This document shows positions 52,394-61,286 of a stretch of DNA of 64,000 bases, piece by piece. Where the stretch lies: the NCBI GenBank assembly GCA_049322755.1, contig JBMOQX010000073.1, positions 1 to 64,000 of the forward strand, written 5' to 3'. The stretch is from DATIUV01 sp049322755 (GTDB lineage Bacteria; Pseudomonadota; Gammaproteobacteria; Burkholderiales; UBA6910). Under the pieces are notes generated by a model. The model saw nothing but the letters and a program-made list of their open reading frames with translations, was not told where the DNA came from and did no database searches. The position numbers and the translations under genes are program-made. Position 1 is the stretch's first letter; every line of letters begins with the position of its first letter.

Positions 52394-53707
52394 TCAGAAC
52401 AGCTGCTGCGGCAGCCAGGTGGCCAGCGCCGGGAACACGATGAGCAGCGCCAGGCCCAGCATCTGCAGGCCCATGAACTGGATCATGCCGAGGTAGATGT
52501 CCTTCAGGTCCCAGTCGGGGACCACGCCGCGCAGAAAATACGCGGAGAGCGCCACCGGCGGCGAGAGCCAGGCGGTCTGCAGGCAGACGGCCACCAGGGT
52601 GCAGAACCAGACCTTGTCGATGCCGAATTTCTCCACCAGCGGCAGCAGGATCGGCACCACGATCAGGACGATGGGCACCCACTCCAGCGGCCAGCCCAGG
52701 ATGAAGATGATGACCAGGATCAGCAGCAGCATGATCGTCGGCGAGAACTGCAGGCTCAGCAGCGACTCGGCGATCCAGGTGGCGCTGCCCAGGCGGGAAA
52801 ACACCGCGCCGAAGAAATTGGAAGCCGCCACCAGCAGCAGGATCATGCTGGAGACTTCCAGCGTGGAGAAAACCGCCGCCTTGAGCCGGGCCCAGGTCAT
52901 GCGCCGGTAGATAAAGGTGAGCACCAGCACGGCGAACGCGCCGACCGCGCCGGCGTCGGTGGGCGTGGCGACCCCGGCCAGGATCACCCCCAGCGTGGCG
53001 AGGATGACCACCACCACCGGGGCGATGCCGACGACCAGTTCCTTGATGACCACGCCGAAGTTCTCGGCGCGCTCTTCCATCGGCAGGGGCGGGCCGAGCC
53101 CGGGGTTGACGATGCAGCGGATCAGGCAATAGGCGATGTAGAGCCCGGCCAGCATCAGGCCGGGAAAGATCGCGGCGGCGAACAGATGCGTGGTGGGCAC
53201 GCCCACCACGGGACCCATGACGATCAGCATGACCGACGGCGGGATCAGGATGCCGAGGGTGCCGCCGGCGGCGATGGCGCCCGCCGACATGCGCACGTCG
53301 TAGCCGCTCTTCATCATCGCCGGGGCCGCCATGACGCCGAGCAGCGTGACCGAAGAGCCGACGATGCCGGTGGCCGCCGCGAAGATGGTGGCCGTCACCA
53401 GGACCGCCAGATAGAGCGATCCCTTGACGTCGGCCAGCAGGTGCTCGACGCCCTTGAACAGCCGCTCCATGAGCCCGGACTGCTCCAGCAGGAAGCCCAT
53501 GAACAGGAAGAACGGCACCGACGCCAGTGTCGGATCGCGCATCACCGCGAACACCTGCAGGTTCATCAGGTACAGCACCAAGTCGCCCAGCGCCCAGTAG
53601 CCGAACACCAGCGACACCGCGATCAGCGTGAAGGCGATGGGAAAACCGATGAAGATGGCGATGAACAGCGTCGCCAGGGCGATGAAGCCGATGACTTCGG
53701 GGCTCAT
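52394..53707 (-). CDS. iseM: TRAP transporter large subunit (DctM type), likely IseM
   Basis: 437 residues, about twelve transmembrane segments; MSPEVIGFIALATLFIAIFIG start, LPFFLFMGFLLEQSGL-like VPFFLFMGFLLEQSG and GTLGILIPPSVMLIVMG are DctM landmarks. The start ATG at 53707 overlaps the small-subunit stop (ATGA); an ATG at 53713 is an alternative. Sodium-driven uptake, here probably of isethionate. Confidence 0.85.
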   Translation of the reverse strand: MSPEVIGFIALATLFIAIFIGFPIAFTLIAVSLVFGYWALGDLVLYLMNLQVFAVMRDPTLASVPFFLFMGFLLEQSGLMERLFKGVEHLLADVKGSLYLAVLVTATIFAAATGIVGSSVTLLGVMAAPAMMKSGYDVRMSAGAIAAGGTLGILIPPSVMLIVMGPVVGVPTTHLFAAAIFPGLMLAGLYIAYCLIRCIVNPGLGPPLPMEERAENFGVVIKELVVGIAPVVVVILATLGVILAGVATPTDAGAVGAFAVLVLTFIYRRMTWARLKAAVFSTLEVSSMILLLVAASNFFGAVFSRLGSATWIAESLLSLQFSPTIMLLLILVIIFILGWPLEWVPIVLIVVPILLPLVEKFGIDKVWFCTLVAVCLQTAWLSPPVALSAYFLRGVVPDWDLKDIYLGMIQFMGLQMLGLALLIVFPALATWLPQQLF

Positions 53708-54231
53708 ATCCATTCGCCTTCCTTCGCCGCCCAGAAGCTCTTGAGGAACTCCGAAAGCCCCTGCAGCAGGAGCAGCAGCGTGGCGAGCGGGATGGCGGCC
53801 TTGAACGGATACACGATCGGCATCCACGGGCTGGTGACGATGCGCTCCCCGCGCTCGAAGGACACCCAGAAGAAGTCCCAGCTCACCACCAGGAAGGCGA
53901 TCAGGCCGGGAAAGAAGAACAGCACGTAGCAGACGGTGTCGACCCAGCCCTGCCGCCGCGGCGACCAGGCCTGGTAGAAGGTGTCGGTGCGGATGTGGCC
54001 CTTGCGCTGCAGCGTGTAGGCGGCGCCGAGCATGAAAAAGCTGCCGTAGAGCATGAAGGTCATGTCGTACGCCCACGCGGTCGGCGCGGAGAAGACGTAG
54101 CGGGCGATCACCTCGTACACCAGGCTGCCGACCATCGGCAGGATCAGCCAGGCGACGATCTTCCCCGACCAGATGCTGATCGAGTCGAGAACCTTGATCG
54201 TTGACGTCAGAGCGGACGGAGGGGTTGCCAT
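53704..54231 (-). CDS. iseL: TRAP transporter small subunit (DctQ type), likely IseL
   Basis: 175 residues, four transmembrane helices; LPMVGSLVYEVIARYVFSAPTAWAYD is the DctQ core (stretch shown near residues 35-60, with the conserved R-Y and W). Overlaps the large-subunit gene. Confidence 0.83.
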   Translation of the reverse strand: MATPPSALTSTIKVLDSISIWSGKIVAWLILPMVGSLVYEVIARYVFSAPTAWAYDMTFMLYGSFFMLGAAYTLQRKGHIRTDTFYQAWSPRRQGWVDTVCYVLFFFPGLIAFLVVSWDFFWVSFERGERIVTSPWMPIVYPFKAAIPLATLLLLLQGLSEFLKSFWAAKEGEWI

Positions 54232-54263
54232 GGGTTCTGCCCCCGGGAACGGACGAAGGTTGG

Positions 54264-54317
54264 CCGGTCCTGCGCGGACCGGACGGAGGAAGCGCGGGTT
54301 GCCCCGCGCTTCCTCCG
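54264..54317 (-). terminator. Tandem hairpins between the TRAP binding-protein and small-subunit genes
   Basis: A perfect 15-bp stem (54284-54298 with 54303-54317, arm CGGAGGAAGCGCGGG, loop of 4) follows the binding-protein gene; a second 7-bp stem (54264-54270 with 54276-54282) lies next to it. No T run. Such hairpins between dctP and dctQ are expected to reduce read-through or protect the upstream message, so that the binding protein is made in excess. Confidence 0.7.
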
Positions 54318-54345
54318 CCTCAATGGTGATGTGAAGCGGGCGCGG

Positions 54346-55470
54346 TTACTTCTTCACCGCCCCGGAGTCCAGCGCGGCGTTGCCGAGACCGGAGTAGAGA
54401 TCGATGATCTTGGTCCAGTAGGGCACGACGACCTGGGCGAACTTGCGCTGCGAGTCCAGCACTTCCTTGAAGAACGGGTCCTTGGCCGCGTAGCGGTCCA
54501 GCACCGTGTTGGTGGCCTTGACGAACGCCGGGTAGATGTCCCTGGGCGTGTCGTGCACCGTCACCCCATGCTTGTCGCGCAGCGTCTGGATCGCCAGGGC
54601 GTTGCGGTACACGTTGTAGGTGTAGGTTTCCATCATCGACGCCATCGCCGCGGTGCGGATGATCTCCTGGACGTCCTTCGGCAGCGAGTTCCAGAACTTC
54701 TTGTTGATCAGCACCTCGCCGATGTCGGTGGACTGGTGCAGGCCCTGCAGGTAGTAGTTCTTCCACACCGTGTGCAGGCCGAGATTGATGTCGTCGGCCG
54801 GGCCGATCCATTCCGCCGCGTCGATGACGCCGCGCTGCGCCGCGGGCACGATCTCGCCGCCGGGCAGGGCGACGGCCGATACCCCCATCTCCTTGAAGAT
54901 CTCGCCGGTGATGCCCGGAGGCGAGCGGTACTTGAGCTTCTGGAAGTCGGCCAGGTTCTTGATCGGGCTCTTGAACCAGCCCAGCGGATCGGGACCCATC
55001 GGCTGGATGAACAGCGGCTCGACGTTGACTTTCAGGATGTCCGAATAGAACCTGCGGTAGAGGTCGTAGCCGCCGCCCTCGAAAATCCAGGCCACGTGGG
55101 ACAGCTGGTCCATGCCGACACCGGAGCCGGCCATGGGGTTGGAGAAGATCCCGGCCGCGGGATGCTTGCCCGACCAGTAATGGGTCCAGGCGTAGCCGGC
55201 CTCGACGATACCCTTGTCCACGGCGTCGAGAATCTCGAACGCGGGCACCACCGCACCGTCCGGCAACATCTCGACCTTGACCCGGCCGTTCGACATTTTC
55301 TCGACCCGGTCGCCGAACTTCTTCAGCAGCTCGAAATAGACGCTGGACGATGGCACCGCGGTCTGGATGCGCATCTTTTGCGCCTGCTGGGCCTGGGCGA
55401 TGCCGCCCGTCAGCGCGAGGCACAACCCCGCGACCGTCGCCAACCCCTTCCACAGCGTGTGGCGTCGCAT
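54346..55470 (-). CDS. iseK: TRAP transporter substrate-binding protein (DctP type), likely IseK
   Basis: 374 residues. Signal peptide (GLATVAGLCLALTGGIAQAQ). Start at 55470 follows GGAGGAGGAG. The DctP core includes YRSPPGITGEIFKEMGVSAVALPGGEIV and IDAAEWIGPADDI, as in 2-oxoacid/organosulfonate-type TRAP proteins. Placed with iseLM, iseR, iseJ and xsc, isethionate is the likely ligand. Confidence 0.83.
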   Translation of the reverse strand: MRRHTLWKGLATVAGLCLALTGGIAQAQQAQKMRIQTAVPSSSVYFELLKKFGDRVEKMSNGRVKVEMLPDGAVVPAFEILDAVDKGIVEAGYAWTHYWSGKHPAAGIFSNPMAGSGVGMDQLSHVAWIFEGGGYDLYRRFYSDILKVNVEPLFIQPMGPDPLGWFKSPIKNLADFQKLKYRSPPGITGEIFKEMGVSAVALPGGEIVPAAQRGVIDAAEWIGPADDINLGLHTVWKNYYLQGLHQSTDIGEVLINKKFWNSLPKDVQEIIRTAAMASMMETYTYNVYRNALAIQTLRDKHGVTVHDTPRDIYPAFVKATNTVLDRYAAKDPFFKEVLDSQRKFAQVVVPYWTKIIDLYSGLGNAALDSGAVKK

Positions 55471-55923
55471 GACTCCTCCTCCTGGATGAATGCAGCCCGG
55501 TTCCGGGTCTGCCGGTTCAAAAAACCGATCGCCGCCGATGATGCGGTGCGCGGGCGAACGGATCGCAGGGTTGCCGCGGCGCTGGCTCTGGTGCGTTCCC
55601 ACCTCCGGGTGGCCGATCCGGGGAATCAGCCACGCTGCGGAACTCCAGCGTGGGCACCTGCCGCGGAAACGCGCGAGTCATACTAGACCAACGAAATCGG
55701 GGGCGCAACAATGAGCCGCAAAAAACGGAACATTTCGTTCCATTATTGGCTTGCTTCCGGCGGAAATTATGTGATTAACTGCGTTTTTCGGGACATGACG
55801 TACCGTTTTTAGGTTTTGTTTGTCGCAACGCAATAGCGCACGATTTTCCTTGGAAACATTGAGAAAAAACCTCATTTCGGAGCGCTTCCCGACGCGCTGC
55901 AGCGGACCCGGGTTCGGACGGAC
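55471..55923. promoter_or_regulatory. Divergent iseK/iseJ control region
   Basis: 453 bp with an unusually AT-rich stretch (about 55680-55870) for this chromosome. It holds the IclR-type palindrome at 55727-55741 and another imperfect one (TTCC-GGC-GGAA, 55755-55765). No gene is supported here. Confidence 0.55.
55727..55741 (+). promoter_or_regulatory. IclR-type operator candidate
   Basis: GGAAC-ATTTC-GTTCC, a perfect 5-5-5 palindrome of the spacing seen in IclR-family operators, between the divergent TRAP and GMC genes, and near the IclR gene. Confidence 0.55.
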
Positions 55924-57534
55924 ATGAGCAGCGCGGCGACCTACGACTACGTCGTGGTGGGGGCAGGCTCCGCGGGCTGCGTGCTGGCCAACCGGCTGTC
56001 GGCGTCGGGGAAGCATTCGGTGCTGCTGCTGGAGGCGGGGCCGCGGGACAACTACATCTGGATTCACATCCCCATCGGCTACGGCAAGACGATGTTCCAT
56101 CCGGTGTACAACTGGGGCTTCTACACCGATCCCGATCCGGGGATGCACAACCGCAAGATCTACTGGCCGCGGGGCCGCGGCCTCGGCGGATCCAGCTCCA
56201 TCAACGGCCTCATCTACGTGCGCGGCCAGCCCGAGGACTACGATCACTGGGCGGCGCTGGGCAACCGCGGCTGGGGCTGGAACGACGTGCTGCCCTACTT
56301 CATCCGCTCCGAGCACAATACGCGCGGCGCCAGCCGTTACCACGGCGTCGACGGCCCGTTGTGGTCCTCCGACATCGAGGAAAAGCACGAGCTGATGGAG
56401 GCCATCATCCGCGCGGCCAACGAGCTCGGCGTGCCGCGCAACGACGATTTCAACGCGGGCAACCAGGAGGGCGTGGGCTATTACCAGCTGTTCACGCGCA
56501 AGGGCTGGCGCTGCTCCACCGCAGTGGCCTATCTCAGGCCGGCGCGTTCGCGTCCGAACCTCAGCGTGGAAACCGAGGCCCACGCGACCCAGGTGCTGTT
56601 CGACGGCACGCGCGCGACGGGTGTGCGCTTCGAGCAGCGTGGCCAGTCGCGCGAAGTGCGCGCGGCGCGGGAGGTGATCCTCGCGGCCGGTGCGCTGCAG
56701 AGCCCGCAGCTGCTGCAGCTCTCCGGCATCGGCCGCGGCTCGCTGCTGCAGGAATTCGGCATCCCGGTGGTGAAGGACCTTCCCGGCGTCGGCGAGAACC
56801 TGCAGGATCACCTCCAGCTGCGGGTGATCTACAAGGTGAAGAAGCCCATCACCACCAACGACGAGCTGGCGAGCCTGTGGGGCCGGATGAAGATGGGGCT
56901 CAAGTGGCTGTTGTTCCGCCGCGGACCGCTGGCCATCGGCATCAACCAGGGGGGTCTGTTCACCCGGGTGCTGCCGGAGTCCGCGACGCCGGACGTGCAG
57001 TTCCATTTCGCTTCGCTGTCGGCCGACATGGCCGGCGCCAAGCCCCATCCGTGGTCCGGGTGCACGTTTTCGGTGTGCCAATTGCGGCCCACGTCGCGCG
57101 GCGTCGTGCGCATCAAGTCGCGCGACCCCAAGGAGCCGCCGTCGATGCAGCCCAACTACCTCTCCACCGAGCTGGATGCGCGCTGCGCGGTGGAATCGAT
57201 CCGCTTCACGCGGCGCCTGGCGCGCGCGCCGGCGCTGGAGCCCTACATCGGTGACGAATACCGTCCCGGCGAGGCGTCCGCGAGCGATGGCGAGCTCCTG
57301 GACTTCGCGCGCCAGCACGGCGCGACCATCTTCCATCCGTCCGGCACCTGCAAAATGGGCTCCGACCCCATGGCGGTGGTGGACGACCGGCTGCGGGTGC
57401 ACGGCGTCGCCGGGCTGCGGGTGGTGGACTGTTCCATCATGCCGACGCTGGTGTCAGGCAACACCAACTCGCCGGTGGTCATGATCGCGGAGAAAGCCTC
57501 CGACATGATCCTGGAAGACGCGGCGGGCGCATGA
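55924..57534 (+). CDS. iseJ: GMC-family FAD dehydrogenase, likely isethionate dehydrogenase IseJ
   Basis: 536 residues. FAD motif VVGAGSAGCVLANRL, GMC signature GRGLGGSSSINGLIYVRG, catalytic His in FHPSGTCKMG and Asn in NTNSPVVMIAEKASDMI. Isethionate dehydrogenase IseJ of Cupriavidus is a membrane-associated GMC flavoprotein making sulfoacetaldehyde, which matches the next gene, xsc. A choline-dehydrogenase-like enzyme of other specificity is the alternative. Confidence 0.82.
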   Translation: MSSAATYDYVVVGAGSAGCVLANRLSASGKHSVLLLEAGPRDNYIWIHIPIGYGKTMFHPVYNWGFYTDPDPGMHNRKIYWPRGRGLGGSSSINGLIYVRGQPEDYDHWAALGNRGWGWNDVLPYFIRSEHNTRGASRYHGVDGPLWSSDIEEKHELMEAIIRAANELGVPRNDDFNAGNQEGVGYYQLFTRKGWRCSTAVAYLRPARSRPNLSVETEAHATQVLFDGTRATGVRFEQRGQSREVRAAREVILAAGALQSPQLLQLSGIGRGSLLQEFGIPVVKDLPGVGENLQDHLQLRVIYKVKKPITTNDELASLWGRMKMGLKWLLFRRGPLAIGINQGGLFTRVLPESATPDVQFHFASLSADMAGAKPHPWSGCTFSVCQLRPTSRGVVRIKSRDPKEPPSMQPNYLSTELDARCAVESIRFTRRLARAPALEPYIGDEYRPGEASASDGELLDFARQHGATIFHPSGTCKMGSDPMAVVDDRLRVHGVAGLRVVDCSIMPTLVSGNTNSPVVMIAEKASDMILEDAAGA

Positions 57535-57597
57535 CCACCCCGCTGCGCCGTGACGGTGGCCGCTTTGACGCCATTCCAGGCCGCTGAGTACGCTTGA

Positions 57598-57611
57598 TGT
57601 AAGCGCTTGCA
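57598..57611 (+). promoter_or_regulatory. Palindrome before xsc, LacI/GalR-like
   Basis: TGTAAGCGCTTGCA, a 14-mer palindrome with one mismatch pair, 72 nt before the xsc ATG. Nearly the same site occurs before glmS at 60745. The CG centre is typical of LacI/GalR operators; no such regulator is encoded in the window. Confidence 0.6.
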
Positions 57612-57683
57612 TTTCTTCCGCCGTTGTGTTTCAATGCCCGGCACAACGGAAAACCCCGCCACCGAACGAGAAGGACGAGGACC

Positions 57684-59489
57684 ATGGCCACCAATCCGAA
57701 GTACATCGAAACCTCCACCGGCAGCGCGCTCGTGGGCGCCGGCCCGGTGCACATGACGCCCTCGGAGGCGTTCGTCGAAACGCTGGCCGCCAACGGCGTG
57801 ACCCACGTGTTCGGCATCGTCGGCTCGGCGTGCATGGACGCCCTGGACCTGTTCCCCGCGGCCGGCATCCGCTACGTGCCGGTGGTGCACGAGCAGGGCG
57901 GCGGCCACATGGCCGACGGCTTCTCCCGGGTCTCCGGCCGCCACGGCGTGTGCATGGCGCAGAACGGCCCCGGCATCACCAACTTCGTGACCTCGATCGC
58001 GGCCGCCTACTGGGCGCACTCGCCGGTGGTAATGATCACGCCGGAGTCGGGCAGCATGGGCATGGGCCTGGGCGGATTCCAGGAGACCGAGCAGTTGCCG
58101 ATCTTCTCCAAGATCACCAAGTACCAGGCCCACGTGAACAACTTCAAGCGCATGGCCGAGCTGACCGGCCGCGCCTTCGACCGCGCGATGCTGGAGATGG
58201 GCCCGACCCAGGTCAACATCCCGCGCGACTTCTTCTACGGCGAGCACGACTACGAGATTCCCGCGCCGATCCGCATCGAGCGCGGCGCGGGCGGCGAGAA
58301 TTCGCTGAACGAGGCCGCCGAGCTGCTGGCCCAGGCCCAGTTCCCGGTGATCCTCTCCGGCGGCGGCGTCATCATGGCCGACGGCGTGCCCGAGTGCGTG
58401 AAGCTCGCCGAGCTGCTGGACGCGCCGGTGGTGAACAGCTACCTGCATAACGACTCCTTCCCCGCCGGCCACCGGCTGTGGGCCGGCCCGCTGGGCTACC
58501 AGGGCTCCAAGGCCGGCATGAAGCTGATTGCCAAGGCCGACGTGGTGCTGGCGCTGGGCACGCGCCTGGGCCCGTTCGGCACGCTGCCGCAGCACGGCCT
58601 CGACTACTGGCCGAAGGATGCCAAGATCATCCAGGTCGACGCCGACCCGAAGATGCTGGGCCTGGTGAAGCAGATCTCGGTGGGCGTCAACGGCGACGCC
58701 AAGGCGGCCGCGCTGGCGCTGATCCATCGGCTGCAGGGCAAGAAGCTCGCCTGCCACGCCAACCGCGACCAGCGCCTGGCGCAGATCAAGGCCGAGAAGG
58801 ACGCCTGGGAGAAGGAACTCGAGGAGTGGCACCACGAGAAGGACCCGTATTCCCTCGACGTGATCAGGGGCGCGAAGGAGATGCATCCGCGCCAGATGCT
58901 GCGCGAGCTGGAAAAGGCGATGCCGAAGAACGCCATGGTGTCCACCGACATCGGCAACATCTGCTCGGTCTCCAACAGCTATCTGCGCTTCGACCAGCCA
59001 CGCTCGATGTTCGCGGCCATGAGCTTCGGCAACTGCGGCTACGCCTTCCCCACCATCATCGGTGCCAAGGTGGCCGCGCCGGACCGGCCGGCGGTCGCCT
59101 ACGTCGGCGATGGGGCCTGGGCCATGAGCTTCGGCGAGATCCTCACCTGCGTGCGCGAGAACATCCCGGTCACCGCGGTGGTGTTCAACAACCGCCAGTG
59201 GGGCGCCGAGAAGAAGAACCAGGTGGACTTCTACAGCCGCCGCTTCGTCGGTACCGACCTGGAGAACCCCAGCTTCGCCGGCATCGCCAGAGCCATGGGC
59301 GCGGAGGGCCAGGTCGTCGAGAAACTCTCCGACGTCGGGCCGGCGCTCGCGGCGGCGGTGAAGGCGCAGCAGGACGGCAAGACCACCGTCCTGGAGATGA
59401 TGGTCACGCGCGAACTGGGCGATCCGTTCCGGCGCGATGCGCTGCAGAAGCCGAAGCGATTCCTCGACCGCTACAAGGACTACCTGTAA
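57684..59489 (+). CDS. xsc: Sulfoacetaldehyde acetyltransferase
   Basis: 601 residues, thiamine-diphosphate enzyme that converts sulfoacetaldehyde and phosphate to acetyl phosphate and sulfite. GIVGSACMDALDLF near the N-terminus, QNGPGITNFVTSIAAAYWAHSP, and the ThDP motif GDGAWAMSFGEIL...VVFNN. Length and motifs are those of Xsc rather than acetolactate synthase. Start at 57684 follows GAGGA. The usual companion pta is not adjacent. Confidence 0.95.
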   Translation: MATNPKYIETSTGSALVGAGPVHMTPSEAFVETLAANGVTHVFGIVGSACMDALDLFPAAGIRYVPVVHEQGGGHMADGFSRVSGRHGVCMAQNGPGITNFVTSIAAAYWAHSPVVMITPESGSMGMGLGGFQETEQLPIFSKITKYQAHVNNFKRMAELTGRAFDRAMLEMGPTQVNIPRDFFYGEHDYEIPAPIRIERGAGGENSLNEAAELLAQAQFPVILSGGGVIMADGVPECVKLAELLDAPVVNSYLHNDSFPAGHRLWAGPLGYQGSKAGMKLIAKADVVLALGTRLGPFGTLPQHGLDYWPKDAKIIQVDADPKMLGLVKQISVGVNGDAKAAALALIHRLQGKKLACHANRDQRLAQIKAEKDAWEKELEEWHHEKDPYSLDVIRGAKEMHPRQMLRELEKAMPKNAMVSTDIGNICSVSNSYLRFDQPRSMFAAMSFGNCGYAFPTIIGAKVAAPDRPAVAYVGDGAWAMSFGEILTCVRENIPVTAVVFNNRQWGAEKKNQVDFYSRRFVGTDLENPSFAGIARAMGAEGQVVEKLSDVGPALAAAVKAQQDGKTTVLEMMVTRELGDPFRRDALQKPKRFLDRYKDYL

Positions 59490-59638
59490 CCGGCCGGCCA
59501 ACGCAAACTACAACGACGGCGGGCGAGATCCGCCGCGACAAAAAGGCAGGCGGGCGCCGCGAGGCGCCCGCCTGGACAACCCGATGGCCCCGCCGGCGCG
59601 CGCCCCGCGGGCCGCGGGACCACCTCGGAGGGACAGGC

Positions 59639-60733
59639 ATGGGCGGTATCGAGCGGATCTTGATCCATCGGCTGGAGGTCCCGCTGGTGACCCCCTACAA
59701 GCTGGCATTCGGCCCGGTCACGGCGTTCGACACGTTGATCGCGGAGATCGTCGACACCGACGGCCGCCGCGGCTTCGGCGAAGCCACGCTGCTCACAGGC
59801 TATACGGACGAGACCATCGACGGCGCCTGGACACTGGCCGGGGAACTGGCGCGGACCCTCGTGGGCTGCCGGCCGCCGGAGTCGAAGGCGGCCGCCCTCG
59901 CCCACGTCGACGACGCCCCGTTTACTGCCACGCTGTTCGCCAGCGCCATCGAGATGCTGGAGGGCCACCCGGCGCTGACGGTGGAGACCGATACCCGGGT
60001 ACCGCTGCTCGGCGTCGTCAACGCCACCGAGCGCGGGCACCTGGAAGCGGAGATCGAAGTGCTGCTGTCGCAGGGCTTCGGCACCCTCAAGATCAAGGTG
60101 GGCTTCGACGTCGACACCGACCTGCGCAAGGTGGCCGCGATCCAGGAGATCAATGCGGGCCGCGCGCGGCTGCGCATCGACGCCAACCAGGGCTACACGG
60201 CGGATGAAGGCCGCCGCTTCGCCCGGGCGCTGGCGCCAGACGACATCGAGCTGTTCGAGCAGCCCTGCGCCGCCGGGGACTGGATCGCGGCGAAGGCGGT
60301 CGCCGAGGTGTCGCCGGTGCCGATGATGCTGGACGAGTCGATCTACGGTATGGAGGACATCGAGCGCGCCGCGCAGCTCCAGGCCGCCCGCTTCATCAAG
60401 CTCAAGCTGATGAAGATGGGCTCGCTCGCGCGCCTGGAAGCCGGCCTCGACCGCATTCGCGCGCTGGGCATGGAGCCGGTGCTGGGCAACGGCGTGGCGT
60501 GCGAGCCCGGCTGCTGGATGGAGGCCTGCGTCGCGCGCCGGCACATCCGCAACGCCGGCGAGATGAACGGTTTTCTGAAACCCGTGGCGCGGCTGTTCGC
60601 GCCGCCGCTCAAGTTCGAGCACGGAGCGGTGGTGCTGCAGGCGGCGGCGACGCCTTCGCTGGACCATGCTGCGCTGGCGCGCTTCGCGCTCGGGCGCGAG
60701 GAGTTCGCCGCGAGCGCCTCGGCCGCGATTTGA
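59639..60733 (+). CDS. Muconate-lactonising-enzyme-type enolase superfamily protein
   Basis: 364 residues. N-terminal capping domain and a TIM-barrel with the MLE-subgroup residues: K151-x-K153 (LKIKVG), metal ligands Asp181 (RIDANQGY), Glu207 (ELFEQP), Asp232 (MMLDES), and Lys256 (KLKLMKM), at spacings matching MLE. This subgroup includes muconate cycloisomerase, o-succinylbenzoate synthase, racemases and dipeptide epimerases; the substrate cannot be read. Located between xsc and the B12 mutase genes. 3-methylaspartate ammonia-lyase is also an enolase-superfamily enzyme, but this protein is shorter and of the MLE type. Confidence 0.85.
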   Translation: MGGIERILIHRLEVPLVTPYKLAFGPVTAFDTLIAEIVDTDGRRGFGEATLLTGYTDETIDGAWTLAGELARTLVGCRPPESKAAALAHVDDAPFTATLFASAIEMLEGHPALTVETDTRVPLLGVVNATERGHLEAEIEVLLSQGFGTLKIKVGFDVDTDLRKVAAIQEINAGRARLRIDANQGYTADEGRRFARALAPDDIELFEQPCAAGDWIAAKAVAEVSPVPMMLDESIYGMEDIERAAQLQAARFIKLKLMKMGSLARLEAGLDRIRALGMEPVLGNGVACEPGCWMEACVARRHIRNAGEMNGFLKPVARLFAPPLKFEHGAVVLQAAATPSLDHAALARFALGREEFAASASAAI

Positions 60734-60744
60734 TGCGCCCCGTC

Positions 60745-60758
60745 TGCAAGCGGTTGCA
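60745..60758 (+). promoter_or_regulatory. Palindrome before glmS, same as before xsc
   Basis: TGCAAGCGGTTGCA, 15 nt before the glmS ATG; differs from the xsc site in two bases. At this position a bound protein would sit over the ribosome binding region. Confidence 0.55.
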
Positions 60759-60773
60759 CGAGGAAGGAGAGGC

Positions 60774-61214
60774 ATGGAACAAAAGACGCTGGTGACCGGC
60801 GTGATCGGCTCGGACACCCACATCGTCGGCAACCGCATTCTGTCGATGGCGCTGGAGAAGGCCGGCTACAAGGTGGTGGCGCTGGGCGCGCTGACGCCGA
60901 CGGAAGACTTCATCAAGGCCGCCATCGAAACCGACGCCGATGCCATCCTGGTGTCGTCACTCTACGGTCAGGGCGAGCTCGATTGCCGCGGTTTCCGCGA
61001 CCGCTGCGTGGAGGCGGGGCTGGAGAACATCCTGCTCTACGTCGGCGGCAACCTGGTGGTGGGCAAGCAGACCTGGGAGGACGTGGAGCGCCGGTTCGTG
61101 GTCATGGGCTTCGACCGCGCGTTCCCGCCCGGCACCCGCACCGACGACGTCATCGACGTGCTGGCGCGCGACTTCGCCGCCCGCGCCGAGGGCAAGCAGC
61201 GGGCGGAAGTGTGA
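60774..61214 (+). CDS. glmS: B12-binding mutase small subunit (GlmS/MutS type)
   Basis: 146 residues. Cobalamin-binding DxHxxG as D14-T-H16-I-V-G (GVIGSDTHIVGNRIL), then SSLYGQGELDCRG and VGGNLVVGKQTWEDVERRF, closely like glutamate mutase component S. His16 is expected to replace the lower B12 ligand. Forms the mutase with the E subunit at 62680. Confidence 0.92.
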   Translation: MEQKTLVTGVIGSDTHIVGNRILSMALEKAGYKVVALGALTPTEDFIKAAIETDADAILVSSLYGQGELDCRGFRDRCVEAGLENILLYVGGNLVVGKQTWEDVERRFVVMGFDRAFPPGTRTDDVIDVLARDFAARAEGKQRAEV

Positions 61215-61286
61215 TTGCGCCGCGGCGAAAGGTCTTTTGTGACTTTTCCGCGCTTCTGTGTCTGTGTGGTGAGCTGAGTTGACCGC

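Noticed and set aside
52133..53929. A long plus-strand open frame opposite the TRAP permease genes
   Set aside because: Asp/His/Arg/Gln-rich antisense shadow of dctM and iclR, not a protein-like sequence.
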